Shown: positions 27,554-35,611 of the stretch, in pieces
How the letters are laid out: each line of letters starts with the position of its first letter
How positions within the stretch are numbered: position 1 is the stretch's first letter
Assembly: GCA_002403205.1 (NCBI GenBank)
Contig: DHHJ01000011.1
Span: forward strand, 62,001-126,000
DNA: 64,000 bases
Direction of reading: 5' to 3'
From: Anaerolineaceae bacterium UBA4775
GTDB taxonomy: Bacteria > Chloroflexota > Anaerolineae > Anaerolineales > Anaerolineaceae
Translations under genes and position numbers: made by a program
Notes under the pieces: model-generated
Databases searched by the model: none
Told to the model about the DNA's origin: nothing
What the model saw: only the letters and a program-made list of their open reading frames with translations

Positions 27554-28192
27554 ATGGAAAAATTTATCGCAGTGGCAGGGAATATTGGTGTGGGAAAATC
27601 CACCCTGGTCAAAATGCTCAGTGAGGCGCTGGACTGGACCCCCTTCTATGAACCGGTGACTGAAAATCCTTACCTGGCGGATTTTTATGAGGATATGCAG
27701 GCATGGGGATTCCACTCCCAGGTGTATTTCCTGATGCGCCGCTTGCGTATCCATCGGCAATTGACCAAGATGAATGGTTCGGTCATTCAAGACCGCAGCG
27801 TCTATGAAGATGCCGAGATCTTTGCCCACAATTTGTACCTGCAAGACGCCATCAACGATCGAGATTACGGCACCTACCGTGAGCTGTACCAGGTTTTGGT
27901 CGAATTCCTTCCCCCGCCCGACCTGGTGATCTATTTGCGCGCTTCCGTGCCCACTCTGCTGGAACGCATTTCCAAACGGGGGCGGGACTACGAGCGCACG
28001 ATCAGCGCTGATTACCTGGCAGATTTGAACGACCTGTACGAAGAATGGGTTGAAAATTTTGAGCTCTGCCCAATCCTCACCATTCCATGTGACAACCTGG
28101 ATTATGTCGCCAAGTCTCAGCATCTAGGGCTGATTGTCGAAAAGGTCAGGGATATCCTGATGGGCAAAGCGGAAGTTCGGTTCGATATTTAA
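27554..28192 (+). CDS. Deoxynucleoside kinase (dAK/dGK family)
   Basis: A 212-residue kinase of the deoxynucleoside kinase family, phosphorylating deoxyadenosine, deoxyguanosine or deoxycytidine. The P-loop is GNIGVGKST (residues 9-17), followed by EPVTENPYLADFYED, the substrate-binding QVYFLMRR, the DRS motif in VIQDRSVYEDAEIFA and the Arg-rich lid RISKRGRDYERTI. The length and all motifs match the bacterial dGK/dAK enzymes. It feeds nucleoside salvage, as may the two dTMP-kinase genes at 38.4-39.8 kb. It is convergent with spoVS, with a 90-bp gap holding a hairpin. Confidence 0.9.
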   Translation: MEKFIAVAGNIGVGKSTLVKMLSEALDWTPFYEPVTENPYLADFYEDMQAWGFHSQVYFLMRRLRIHRQLTKMNGSVIQDRSVYEDAEIFAHNLYLQDAINDRDYGTYRELYQVLVEFLPPPDLVIYLRASVPTLLERISKRGRDYERTISADYLADLNDLYEEWVENFELCPILTIPCDNLDYVAKSQHLGLIVEKVRDILMGKAEVRFDI

Positions 28193-28219
28193 CATCACCC
28201 CCAACCAGAATTAAATCAA

Positions 28220-28241
28220 ACAGACGCGTTCCTACGTCTGT
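28220..28241 (-). terminator. Hairpin between convergent dNK and spoVS
   Basis: ACAGACG and CGTCTGT form a 7-bp stem with an eight-base loop. On the minus strand it is followed by a T-rich stretch (TTTGATTTAATT), so it may end spoVS transcription. Weak stem. Confidence 0.4.
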
Positions 28242-28282
28242 GTTGCTTATGAATGCGGGTGTTCATCCTTAATGAAAAGCCT

Positions 28283-28600
28283 TCAATCGACCCCGATTTT
28301 CGCTTCTTCAGGCGAATGGTCCGGTATTTCCAACCCTTCTGGCCGGACGACGATATTCTGTTTGATCGCGGTGCGCACTTTACCATCGATTTCCACATCG
28401 ACAAACTCCGGCACACACACGATATCAATACCATCGCTGGCTAAATAACCTTTAGCGAGTATGATCGCCTTGACAGCCTGGTTGACAGCACCAGCACCGA
28501 TGGACTGCACTTCGGCAACCTTAAATTCACGTACCACCCCTGCAATTGCCCCTGCGACTGCGGCAGTGCGGGAGTTCGCTGAAACCTTGATGACGTTCAT
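28283..28600 (-). CDS. spoVS: SpoVS family protein
   Basis: A 105-residue protein, with a SpoVS core of about 86 residues (MNVIKVSANSRTAAVAGAIAG, then GAGAVNQAVKAIILAKGYLA) and a short C-terminal tail. SpoVS has an Alba-like fold and probably binds nucleic acid. In Bacillus it affects sporulation, but it is widespread in bacteria that do not form spores, including Chloroflexota and Thermus relatives. No other sporulation gene is present here, so a general nucleic-acid or cell-division role is more likely. SD AAAGGGAG lies before the ATG. It is transcribed alone on the minus strand. Confidence 0.92.
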   Translation of the reverse strand: MNVIKVSANSRTAAVAGAIAGVVREFKVAEVQSIGAGAVNQAVKAIILAKGYLASDGIDIVCVPEFVDVEIDGKVRTAIKQNIVVRPEGLEIPDHSPEEAKIGVD

Positions 28601-29141
28601 GGTCTGCTCCCTTTCATGATCACCTGTGTATCCAAAGCTTAGAATAATCTAATATTCCGGGGCTTTATTTCATGTTTGTCTAAATTTTACATGATTTTAA
28701 ATAATAACGCAAGGGTTTTAAGATATTTTAATGTTTGTCGCAATAGTTGCCCTGGACTTGCTGCTCACCAAACATCCTCTGCCACAGGGCCAGACTCAGT
28801 GATTTCCACAGATTTCGCCATCTACGACCCCATTAACACTTGCTCACCAGTGGGCGGTGGCAGTCTACCAGACCAATTTCACCTTCCCAGGAGGCAGGTA
28901 GACTTCAACCACCATTGGGATGACCAGCACAATCCTCTTTCCCAAGATGGGAAAAGAATAATTAAGAGTGCTTGTTCACTTAGCACGACAGAATAGTGTG
29001 TGCGTCTGGGGCTCTGATCTTCCCGGCATTCATCACCGGACACAAACAGACCCTTCAGGGAAACCATCCTGAAGGGTCATGATTGATACCAATTACGCTT
29101 TTCTTTACGCAGCGGGCCTCGCCATCGGGGATATTTCTTCT
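28601..29141. other. 541-bp intergenic region with hairpins, no convincing gene
   Basis: This gap holds the spoVS promoter region (AT-rich, 28620-28720) and the likely terminator of the symporter gene (29049-29078). Between them are an 8-bp inverted repeat AGTCTACC/GGTAGACT (28862-28869 and 28897-28904) and a 7-bp hairpin TTTCCCA-AGA-TGGGAAA (28938-28954). The 106-codon frame at 28676-28996 has no SD and no protein-like pattern. The repeats could mark an untranslated RNA or decayed DNA; I cannot tell which. Confidence 0.5.
29049..29078 (-). terminator. Hairpin after the GPH symporter gene
   Basis: GACCCTTCAGG and CCTGAAGGGTC form a perfect 11-bp stem with an eight-base loop, 64 bases past the symporter stop. 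The following minus-strand bases (TGTTTGTG) are only modestly T-rich. Confidence 0.6.
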
Positions 29142-30551
29142 CTATACAGGTTTACTTGCGCCAGGTAGCGGTTTTTTGCCCGCACGTTCAGCTATACGCG
29201 CCGCTCGCCGGATGCCCAACTCTTCAACCATTTGATGATGCTGTTTGCGCCCCAGGGGGTAAAAAATAGCGATCAGAATGCCGGCCACCAGCAACAACGC
29301 CGGGATCGGACCGACCACGAGGCGAATGCCCAGCAAGGCACTGGGGGGTTGAATGGCGCCTTGACCTTCCTGAAAGTTCGTCAGTTGCAAAACCAGCAAG
29401 GCCAATGGCTGAGCGATGGCCATGCCAATCTTGCCCAATAGTGTCACGAGGCTGTAGAACATGCCCTCATTGCGTTCTCCGGTGTGCCATTCTTCCCATT
29501 CAATCGCATCGGGGATGATCGCCCAGGGCAAAACCTGCCCGGCACTGACGCCAATGCCAGCCATCACACACAAGATCACGATCAGCCAGAAAGGCGTCTC
29601 GGGGGTCATCGTGATCAACATCATCATCACAACCGCCCAAAAACCGACACCGATGATGTAAGCCAAGCGTTTGTTCCAGTTCTTGGAGACCCAGTTCCAG
29701 ATGGGCAGCGCAAATATGGCTGTGACGAAGATGCTGACCATAATAATAAGGTTCTGCGATTGCCGCTGGATGATGTGCAGGATGAAGAACTGCAGGTTGG
29801 ATTCGATCACAACGATCGCCATCCAGGTGGCCAAGTACATCAAAGCACCGAACATAAAGGGTTTATTCTTGAACGCTGCTTTGAGCGAAGGCCAAAACCT
29901 GGGCACATCCTCCTTCTGATACTCTTCTCTTTCCCTGGTGCCAGCAAACACGCCAAAGATGGGTACAGCAGCAATTACGCCGGCCACCACCGCCATCATC
30001 AGCACACTGCGTGACGTTGCCAGGTCCCAGTTGTTTCCCACGATCAGCAGCGGCAAGATATAAGCCGTCAGGCTGCCAATGATATTGAACATCATTCTGA
30101 AGCTGGTGAGTTTGGTGCGCTCATCGTAATCGGAGGTCAATTCCGGTGTGAGGGCAAAATATGGCATATAAACAAATGTCGCCAGGGCTTCATAAACAAT
30201 ATAAGCCAATGAATAATAGATGATCAGCCCGGTGCGGCCAAAATCAGGGCTGAGCCACAGCAGCATGAAAGACAAACCAAAGGGGATCGCACCGAACAGC
30301 AGGAAAGGACGCCGACGGCCCCACTTGGTGCGGGTGCGGTCAGAGATGTAACCGACCATTAGGTCATTGACAAAATCCCAGCTGCGTCCCACGAATAAGA
30401 TGATGGCCACCAGGCCAGGGGGCATCCCCACGACCGTCACCATAAAAATGGAGAAAAAGGCGGTGATGATCGAATTATTCATACTGAAACCAAAATCGCC
30501 CATCCCGTAGAAAATATTTGTTAATAATGGAAGTTTTTCTCGTTTTTCCAC
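29142..30551 (-). CDS. GPH-family (MelB-like) sugar:cation symporter
   Basis: A 469-residue membrane protein of the glycoside-pentoside-hexuronide:cation symporter family. The N-terminus (TNIFYGMGDFGFSMNNSI) matches the family start, and the loop after TM2 reads GYISDRTRTKWGRRRPFLLFGAIPFG, its most diagnostic segment. Twelve hydrophobic segments can be counted. The C-terminal part has PWAIIPDAIEWEEWHTGERNEGMFYS, again typical for GPH. The substrate is probably a glycoside or pentoside taken up with Na+ or H+. No sugar hydrolase or regulator is adjacent, so context does not narrow the substrate. Confidence 0.88.
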   Translation of the reverse strand: MEKREKLPLLTNIFYGMGDFGFSMNNSIITAFFSIFMVTVVGMPPGLVAIILFVGRSWDFVNDLMVGYISDRTRTKWGRRRPFLLFGAIPFGLSFMLLWLSPDFGRTGLIIYYSLAYIVYEALATFVYMPYFALTPELTSDYDERTKLTSFRMMFNIIGSLTAYILPLLIVGNNWDLATSRSVLMMAVVAGVIAAVPIFGVFAGTREREEYQKEDVPRFWPSLKAAFKNKPFMFGALMYLATWMAIVVIESNLQFFILHIIQRQSQNLIIMVSIFVTAIFALPIWNWVSKNWNKRLAYIIGVGFWAVVMMMLITMTPETPFWLIVILCVMAGIGVSAGQVLPWAIIPDAIEWEEWHTGERNEGMFYSLVTLLGKIGMAIAQPLALLVLQLTNFQEGQGAIQPPSALLGIRLVVGPIPALLLVAGILIAIFYPLGRKQHHQMVEELGIRRAARIAERAGKKPLPGASKPV

Positions 30552-30840
30552 TCGGTTGCTCCTGTATCACTTAATAGGATTCACTTATTAAACACACACA
30601 GTACCAAAGAGTTATGCAATTTAACCCGCAAATTTACGCTTTAGTCTTGATCCATTGGCTCGGGATGTTTCATCGGTAGCCGATAATGTGGTTCATAAAA
30701 ATCTCATACCATAAAAAAACAACTTACTTATTGTAACATTATTTCTGTAAAACCGTATCCGTGCACATGGATTGCCTTCGCTGTGGGCACAAACTTCAGA
30801 TCGTTCAAACGGAACAAAAAGATCAGAGGCCTGGCTGAAT

Positions 30841-31650
30841 TTATCCCTCTAGCAGTGCTTCCAGTGCAGAAAAATCGGTGCGGGAGGTCAGATTGATGCT
30901 CAGCGGTGTCACGGAGACCTTCTTCTCAACCAGGAGCATATAAATATCGCTGTTTTTCTCCAGTTCTGACAGCTCATACTGGATTTCATAGCGCATAGGG
31001 CCGTGCTCTGAAAGCGAGTTGCGCGGGGATGGCAACGGCACGTAATACATCCGTCGGGACTGCCGGGTGATTGCCCAGGGTGTCTCAGGGGTGGCGCCAA
31101 AGGGGATATCAAGTTTGATCACATCCACATCTTCAGGCAGGCGTTTTTTAAGCATGATCCTGGCAAATTGCCGTGTGAAGTACCCCGCTGCTTCAAAATC
31201 CACGTCCTGCGAAAGTGAGAGATGGTCTTCTGTCCCGGTTTGCCTGGATACAGCCAGGGCAGGCACGCCAAAAGAGGCGGCCTCAAGGGCGGCGCCAACC
31301 GTGCCCGAGACCGTCAGCCCAGAGCCAATATTTTCCCCGTAATTGATTCCCGAGACCACCAGGTCCGGTTTACCTTTGATCACATCCAAAATGCCGTGCA
31401 CCACGGCCTGCCCGGGTGAGCCATCCACGGCGTACACCTGCCAATCGCGCCCGTTGACATGCAGGGTCATCTCCTCAATCACCCCGGTTGAACTAATGGG
31501 CATGCTATGGCCGGCACTGGTCTGCTGGTGTAAAGGTGCGACCACATGCACAAAACCGAGCGGGTCAAGGGCTTCAGCGGCCGCCCACAACCCCGGCGAG
31601 TGAATGCTGTCATCGTTGGTCAATAAAATTTGGGTGGGTTTTTCATTCAT
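30841..31650 (-). CDS. surE: 5'/3'-nucleotidase SurE
   Basis: A 269-residue SurE phosphatase, removing phosphate from nucleoside monophosphates and, in some species, short polyphosphates. The metal-binding N-terminus reads ILLTNDDSIHSPGL; the family consensus is NDDG, so Gly is Ser here while both Asp remain. The central VVSGINYGENIGSGLTVSGTVGAALEA segment is diagnostic. The start at 31650 is chosen because family members begin directly before this strand; the frame is open to 31746 but the extra 32 residues are an unrelated hydrophobic stretch. The gene stands alone, with a 309-bp gap to sufE. Confidence 0.9.
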   Translation of the reverse strand: MNEKPTQILLTNDDSIHSPGLWAAAEALDPLGFVHVVAPLHQQTSAGHSMPISSTGVIEEMTLHVNGRDWQVYAVDGSPGQAVVHGILDVIKGKPDLVVSGINYGENIGSGLTVSGTVGAALEAASFGVPALAVSRQTGTEDHLSLSQDVDFEAAGYFTRQFARIMLKKRLPEDVDVIKLDIPFGATPETPWAITRQSRRMYYVPLPSPRNSLSEHGPMRYEIQYELSELEKNSDIYMLLVEKKVSVTPLSINLTSRTDFSALEALLEG

Positions 31651-31959
31651 AAGGTTTAATTTTAGCTTAGGATGAAAGAAATGGCAATTAACAAGGAACA
31701 ACAGAGTGAAAACCTGGGCAAAATAACCTGCAAATGAACGGTTCATGCAAACCGCCCAGGTGCATTGTACGCAAGCAAGCGCTGATGGCGCTTGCTTGGC
31801 AGAATAAATCTCAACAGCAGGTAGATACCAGCAGGGAAAAATGCAATTCAGCCCCCTTACAGCACAGACGCTCGAAAAAAAAACACACCGCAGGCAGAAT
31901 CGGCTATCAGGGCCGCATACTGATAATAAAACAAACAGGTTATTGTGAGCGAGCGCTGC
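31651..31959. other. 309-bp gap between sufE and surE with a perfect hairpin
   Basis: The only clear structure is an 11-bp perfect stem, CAAGCAAGCGC (31772-31782) and GCGCTTGCTTG (31788-31798), with a five-base loop. No T run follows on either strand. It could be a weak end signal for sufE or a small RNA element. The 88-codon plus-strand frame here looks non-coding. The surE promoter must lie in the left part but no good boxes are visible. Confidence 0.4.
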
Positions 31960-32385
31960 TTAAGCCGCTCCACCGACGCATTGGGCAGCAAAAGCCTTGA
32001 TTTCTTCAACCATCGCCAGCAGCCCATTGGCGCGCTGTGAAGAAAGATGTTTATCGAGCCCAATTTCCTTAAAAAAAGTCAGGTCGGCCTTGATCACGGC
32101 TTCCGCTGGCTGCCCTGAAAATACCTGCAGCAATAATGCGGCCAGACCTTTGACGATCAGCGAGTCACTGTCGGCCTGCAGGAAAACCTCTCCCTGGCGG
32201 CACTCCTTGTGGAGCCACACCAGCGACTGGCAACCGCGCACAATGTTATCTTCCGTACGGTATTCCTCGGGCAAGAGCGTATTCTTTTGCCCCAGTTCAA
32301 TCAGGTAAGCGTAGCGCTCGTCCCAGGCAGGCAGAAAAGAAAAATCGTCTACAATTTGTCCCTGGATTTCCTGAATGCTTGCCAT
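31960..32385 (-). CDS. sufE: SufE-family sulfur acceptor
   Basis: A 141-residue SufE protein. It accepts persulfide sulfur from SufS and passes it to the Fe-S cluster scaffold. The active cysteine is in VRGCQSLVWL (Cys52), with the family's ADSDSLIVKGLAALLL and the C-terminal LSSQRANGLLAMVEEI helix. The length matches E. coli SufE (138). It follows sufS with a gap of three bases, so they form one operon. No scaffold genes sufBCD are in the window. Confidence 0.92.
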   Translation of the reverse strand: MASIQEIQGQIVDDFSFLPAWDERYAYLIELGQKNTLLPEEYRTEDNIVRGCQSLVWLHKECRQGEVFLQADSDSLIVKGLAALLLQVFSGQPAEAVIKADLTFFKEIGLDKHLSSQRANGLLAMVEEIKAFAAQCVGGAA

Positions 32386-32388
32386 GCT

Positions 32389-33612
32389 TTACCTCCCTAA
32401 CATCTTCAGCACTTTGCGGATCGCCGCCACAAGGGCATCGATATCGTCGCGGGTATTGTAGAGCGCTAAAGAGGCCCTGACAGTCCCATCGATCTGCAGG
32501 GCAGTCATGATCGGCTGTGTGCAGTGATGGCCCGTGCGCACTGCCACCCCGTGAGTATCCAGCAAGGTGCCCAGGTCATAATGGTGCACACCGTCGATGT
32601 TGAAAGCCAGGATGCTGGTGCGGTGCTGTGCGTTGCCGTAAATCGTCAGGCCGTCAATCTCCAGGAGCCTGCTCCGACCGTATTTCAGCACACTGTCTTC
32701 GGAGGCCATGATGTCAGCAAAATCGAGCCCATTCAGGTAATCAATGGCGGCTGCCAGCCCGATCGGGCCGACAATATTGGGCGTTCCGGCTTCGAACTTA
32801 AACGGCGGTTTATTGTAAGTAGTCCTCTCTATCGAGACCTGGTCAATCATCTCGCCGCCGCCCTGGTAAGGTGGAATAGCATCCAGCCAGGCTTCCTTGC
32901 CGTACAGTACGCCAATTCCGGTAGGCCCATAGATTTTGTGGCCAGAAAAAGCATAAAAATCGGCATCCAGCGCCCTGACGTCATGTTCGATATGCTGCAC
33001 CGACTGGGCTGCATCGACCAGGACCGCAGCGCCGGCATCGTGAGCCATCTGGATCACCTTTTTTGCCGGGTTGATCGTGCCCAACGAGTTGGAGACATGG
33101 TTAAATGCCACAATGCGGGTTTTCTCGCCCAGGAGGTTCTGGTAAACATCCAGGCGGAGGTCACCGTTTTCATCAAAGGGAACCACACGGAAGTTGGCAC
33201 CCCGCCGCTCGCACATCATTTGCCAGGGGACAAAATTGGAATGGTGATCCATGGTGGTGACGATCACATCATCCCCCGGGTTGACAAAGGCTTCCCCAAA
33301 TGAGAAGGCCACCAGGTTGATGGCTTCTGTGGTTCCGCGGGTAAAGATGACCTCATGCGCATGTTCAGCGTTGATATAGCGCTGGATGGTCTTGCGGGCT
33401 GCCTCGTGGGCTTCGGTGGCCAGGTTCGAGAGGTGATGCGTGCCACGATGGATGTTGCTGTTGTAACTGGAATAGTAATCCGTGATCGCTTCGATCACCG
33501 GCCGTGGTTTTTGGGTCGTGGCCGCATTGTCGAGGTAAACCAGGGGTTTTCCGTTAACCAGCGTGCTCAAGATAGGAAAATCAGCGCGAATTTTGTCAAT
33601 ATCGATGGCCAT
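32389..33612 (-). CDS. sufS: Cysteine desulfurase SufS
   Basis: A 407-residue group II cysteine desulfurase, a PLP enzyme that makes persulfide from cysteine. Motifs in order are YLDNAATTQKP, NIHRGTHHLSNLAT, VIVTTMDHHSNFVPW, the PLP-lysine segment FSGHKIYGPTGIGVLYG and the catalytic Cys loop AVRTGHHCTQP. The short loop before the Cys is the SufS (not IscS) form and fits the need for SufE, encoded three bases downstream. SD AAGGAAC precedes the ATG. Together with sufE it supplies sulfur for Fe-S clusters, one of which may be in the four-cysteine fusion protein encoded upstream at 33.7 kb. Confidence 0.95.
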   Translation of the reverse strand: MAIDIDKIRADFPILSTLVNGKPLVYLDNAATTQKPRPVIEAITDYYSSYNSNIHRGTHHLSNLATEAHEAARKTIQRYINAEHAHEVIFTRGTTEAINLVAFSFGEAFVNPGDDVIVTTMDHHSNFVPWQMMCERRGANFRVVPFDENGDLRLDVYQNLLGEKTRIVAFNHVSNSLGTINPAKKVIQMAHDAGAAVLVDAAQSVQHIEHDVRALDADFYAFSGHKIYGPTGIGVLYGKEAWLDAIPPYQGGGEMIDQVSIERTTYNKPPFKFEAGTPNIVGPIGLAAAIDYLNGLDFADIMASEDSVLKYGRSRLLEIDGLTIYGNAQHRTSILAFNIDGVHHYDLGTLLDTHGVAVRTGHHCTQPIMTALQIDGTVRASLALYNTRDDIDALVAAIRKVLKMLGR

Positions 33613-33729
33613 AGGTTCCTTAATAATTAGCGATTAGTGCGTAAGCATTTTACCAGACAAGCCTTTGAAATGGGAAAATCTACTTCCTTATCAAGGGAAC
33701 ATAGATTTTAGCCATCCCCCAACCGCACA

Positions 33730-35529
33730 TTAATAATAAGAGGTGCGGATGACAGGCTGGAACAGGTCTTTGCGGTGCGCACAGGCCGGGTTGAGCGCAC
33801 ACAGCGCACACACGGGTTCTGTCATTTCAGGGCAATGTTTGCGGTTATAGGAGAAGGCGACATTGTCCACCGCACCCATGCTCAGGCCTGAGACCTCGAT
33901 CAGCCGCTGAATGGCTGCATAACAGGCGTGCCGGATAGCCCATTCTTCATCCGGGGTCACCAGTACCCGATTGGCAATCTTTTCCCTTAATTCCGCCTCG
34001 ATAATGCCGACCAAACCGGTCCGCAAGCAAAACCGCATCACGTGGTAATCAATCACAGGCTGAATGGCTTCACCTGCAGACACCTTCAAAAATCCTTCCG
34101 GCCGCTCCATCAGGATCAATGCCAGCAGGCTGGTCTTTTTGCGGAAGGGGTCTTCCTTGTAACCCCCAATATGATCGAGGGTTGAGATGAAGTGCTCCAG
34201 CGGTTTTGGGGCGCGGTTTGCGCGTGCAATGATCTCTGCCGGGGTCAACCCCAGGGCGGACATATCCCTTCCGTAGCGCTGTGCCATGTGCAGATGCAGT
34301 TCCAGGGCAGGCATGGGGTCTGTGCCGTCATCCGCGCGGAACAACGCCAGCATTTCCTCCTGGATCTGGTTGGCCTGCCGCTGCGGCGTATAAAATGCCG
34401 GGTCTTCATTCAAAGGGCGCATATAGGCATACGACAGGTAAGTTGAGCCCTTGCAGAGATGCCCGTCGATCGTGGCAATCAACGGGCGAAGGTAGCGCCT
34501 GTGTTGGGTTTCCCAAAAACTGAACTGCTGCAATGTTTGAACAAAGAAAAATTCCAGCGCAGAAGGATGCCCGACCGGCGGGTAATAGTCGGTCACAAAA
34601 TTGAATGGTTCCGCCTCCGGGATGGATTTGACCACCTCAGCGATGCCCGCAACCCGCCTCTCATCGATCCTGATCCTGTTATCGAGGGGAATGATGGGCG
34701 GTTCCCGATCGAAGAGCAGGGCAGTCGGGCCGACATGCTCGATGGCTTCGGCAGCCAAAGCCATCGCACGCCTGGCAGCCAAAAGCGGGTGGACGCCCTG
34801 CAAGATGTGGGATAACGTAGCGCCGCAGAACGTATCGCCCGCACCGGTGGGGTCAAGCACATCGGCAGGCACGGGGAGCAAATCTGTCCGATAATCTCCC
34901 AGCAGGATAGCAGCGCCTTGCTTGCCGCGAGTGATAAACAAAATTTTTCCTGGCTCAGCCGCTGCCGTGTCCACACACCCGTAGAGAGCGCAGGCTTCTG
35001 CTTCGTTCATAAAGGTGAGATCAGATATTTCCATCACAGCACGCACCAGAGCAGGGTCTTCCTCGATCAAGTTCAGGAAGCTTCCCCCTGAGATCAGTCT
35101 GGCGCCCCGGTCGCGGCATGCCTGGGCGAACCTGATCTGCTGCCTGGCTGTGCCCAGCGCCGTGATGTGCACGCCATCAAAAACCGACAGGTCATCCGGC
35201 AAATCCTCTGGGTCCAGCCGCGCTTCAGCCCCCACGAAGAATGTATGGTAGGTCGCTTTGTCATCGGCATGTGAGATGGTGAAGCGGGGCACCTCTTCAG
35301 GTGAGACGACCGGCCCAAACCAGGCGGCCAGGCGGCTTTCCAATGGCTTCAAGGGCTCCGGCATGGGGTCGGGAATTGGGCTGAACAGGGAAACGGTACA
35401 TCCGCAGCGGTGTGCAGCCAGCGCGATGTACAAACCCGTTCCACCGGCTGAGTGGGCAACACGGTTCTTGAAATGCAGAGTATCGAGGGATGGCCCCCCA
35501 ATCACAAGTAGATGGGGCTGATCAGTCAT
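33730..35529 (-). CDS. PfkB-type kinase fused to a four-Cys, HhH-glycosylase-like domain
   Basis: A 599-residue two-domain protein. Residues 1 to about 285 are a ribokinase/adenosine-kinase-like enzyme: VIGGPSLDTL, SAGGTGLYIALAAHRCG, FMNEAEACALYG and the complete catalytic signature DPTGAGDTFCGATL. Residues 300-599 are a separate alpha-helical domain with FNFVTDYYPPVGHPSALEFF, QQFSFWE, YKEDPFRKKTSLL and VIDYHVMRFCLRTGL, ending in Cys566-x7-Cys574-x2-Cys577-x5-Cys583. That spacing is close to the [4Fe-4S] motif of EndoIII/MutY-type helix-hairpin-helix glycosylases (Cx6Cx2Cx5C), and the body recalls the queuosine-salvage glycosylase family. A glycosylase plus sugar kinase would suit nucleoside salvage. 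The fusion is seen; its function is inference. Confidence 0.75.
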   Translation of the reverse strand: MTDQPHLLVIGGPSLDTLHFKNRVAHSAGGTGLYIALAAHRCGCTVSLFSPIPDPMPEPLKPLESRLAAWFGPVVSPEEVPRFTISHADDKATYHTFFVGAEARLDPEDLPDDLSVFDGVHITALGTARQQIRFAQACRDRGARLISGGSFLNLIEEDPALVRAVMEISDLTFMNEAEACALYGCVDTAAAEPGKILFITRGKQGAAILLGDYRTDLLPVPADVLDPTGAGDTFCGATLSHILQGVHPLLAARRAMALAAEAIEHVGPTALLFDREPPIIPLDNRIRIDERRVAGIAEVVKSIPEAEPFNFVTDYYPPVGHPSALEFFFVQTLQQFSFWETQHRRYLRPLIATIDGHLCKGSTYLSYAYMRPLNEDPAFYTPQRQANQIQEEMLALFRADDGTDPMPALELHLHMAQRYGRDMSALGLTPAEIIARANRAPKPLEHFISTLDHIGGYKEDPFRKKTSLLALILMERPEGFLKVSAGEAIQPVIDYHVMRFCLRTGLVGIIEAELREKIANRVLVTPDEEWAIRHACYAAIQRLIEVSGLSMGAVDNVAFSYNRKHCPEMTEPVCALCALNPACAHRKDLFQPVIRTSYY

Positions 35530-35611
35530 TTCGGATTAATGGTTCCAATCTCTTATAGGTTATTAAGAGGAGGTCAATTCTTTATTTCATTAACTTACCA
35601 ATCTTGGGCAG

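Noticed and set aside
28862..28954. CRISPR-like or transposon-end repeat
   Set aside because: Only two different inverted repeats occur, with no repeated units, spacers, cas or transposase genes anywhere in the window.
28676..28996. Possible 106-codon plus-strand gene
   Set aside because: No SD, no protein-like pattern, Ser/Cys/His-rich random look, and it covers hairpins.
31651..31746. Longer N-terminus for SurE resembling a membrane helix
   Set aside because: SurE is a cytoplasmic family that begins just before the ILLTNDD strand; the extension has no match to it and no SD.
31734..32000. 88-codon plus-strand frame between sufE and surE
   Set aside because: It overlaps the real sufE end and a hairpin, with no SD and a composition unlike a protein.
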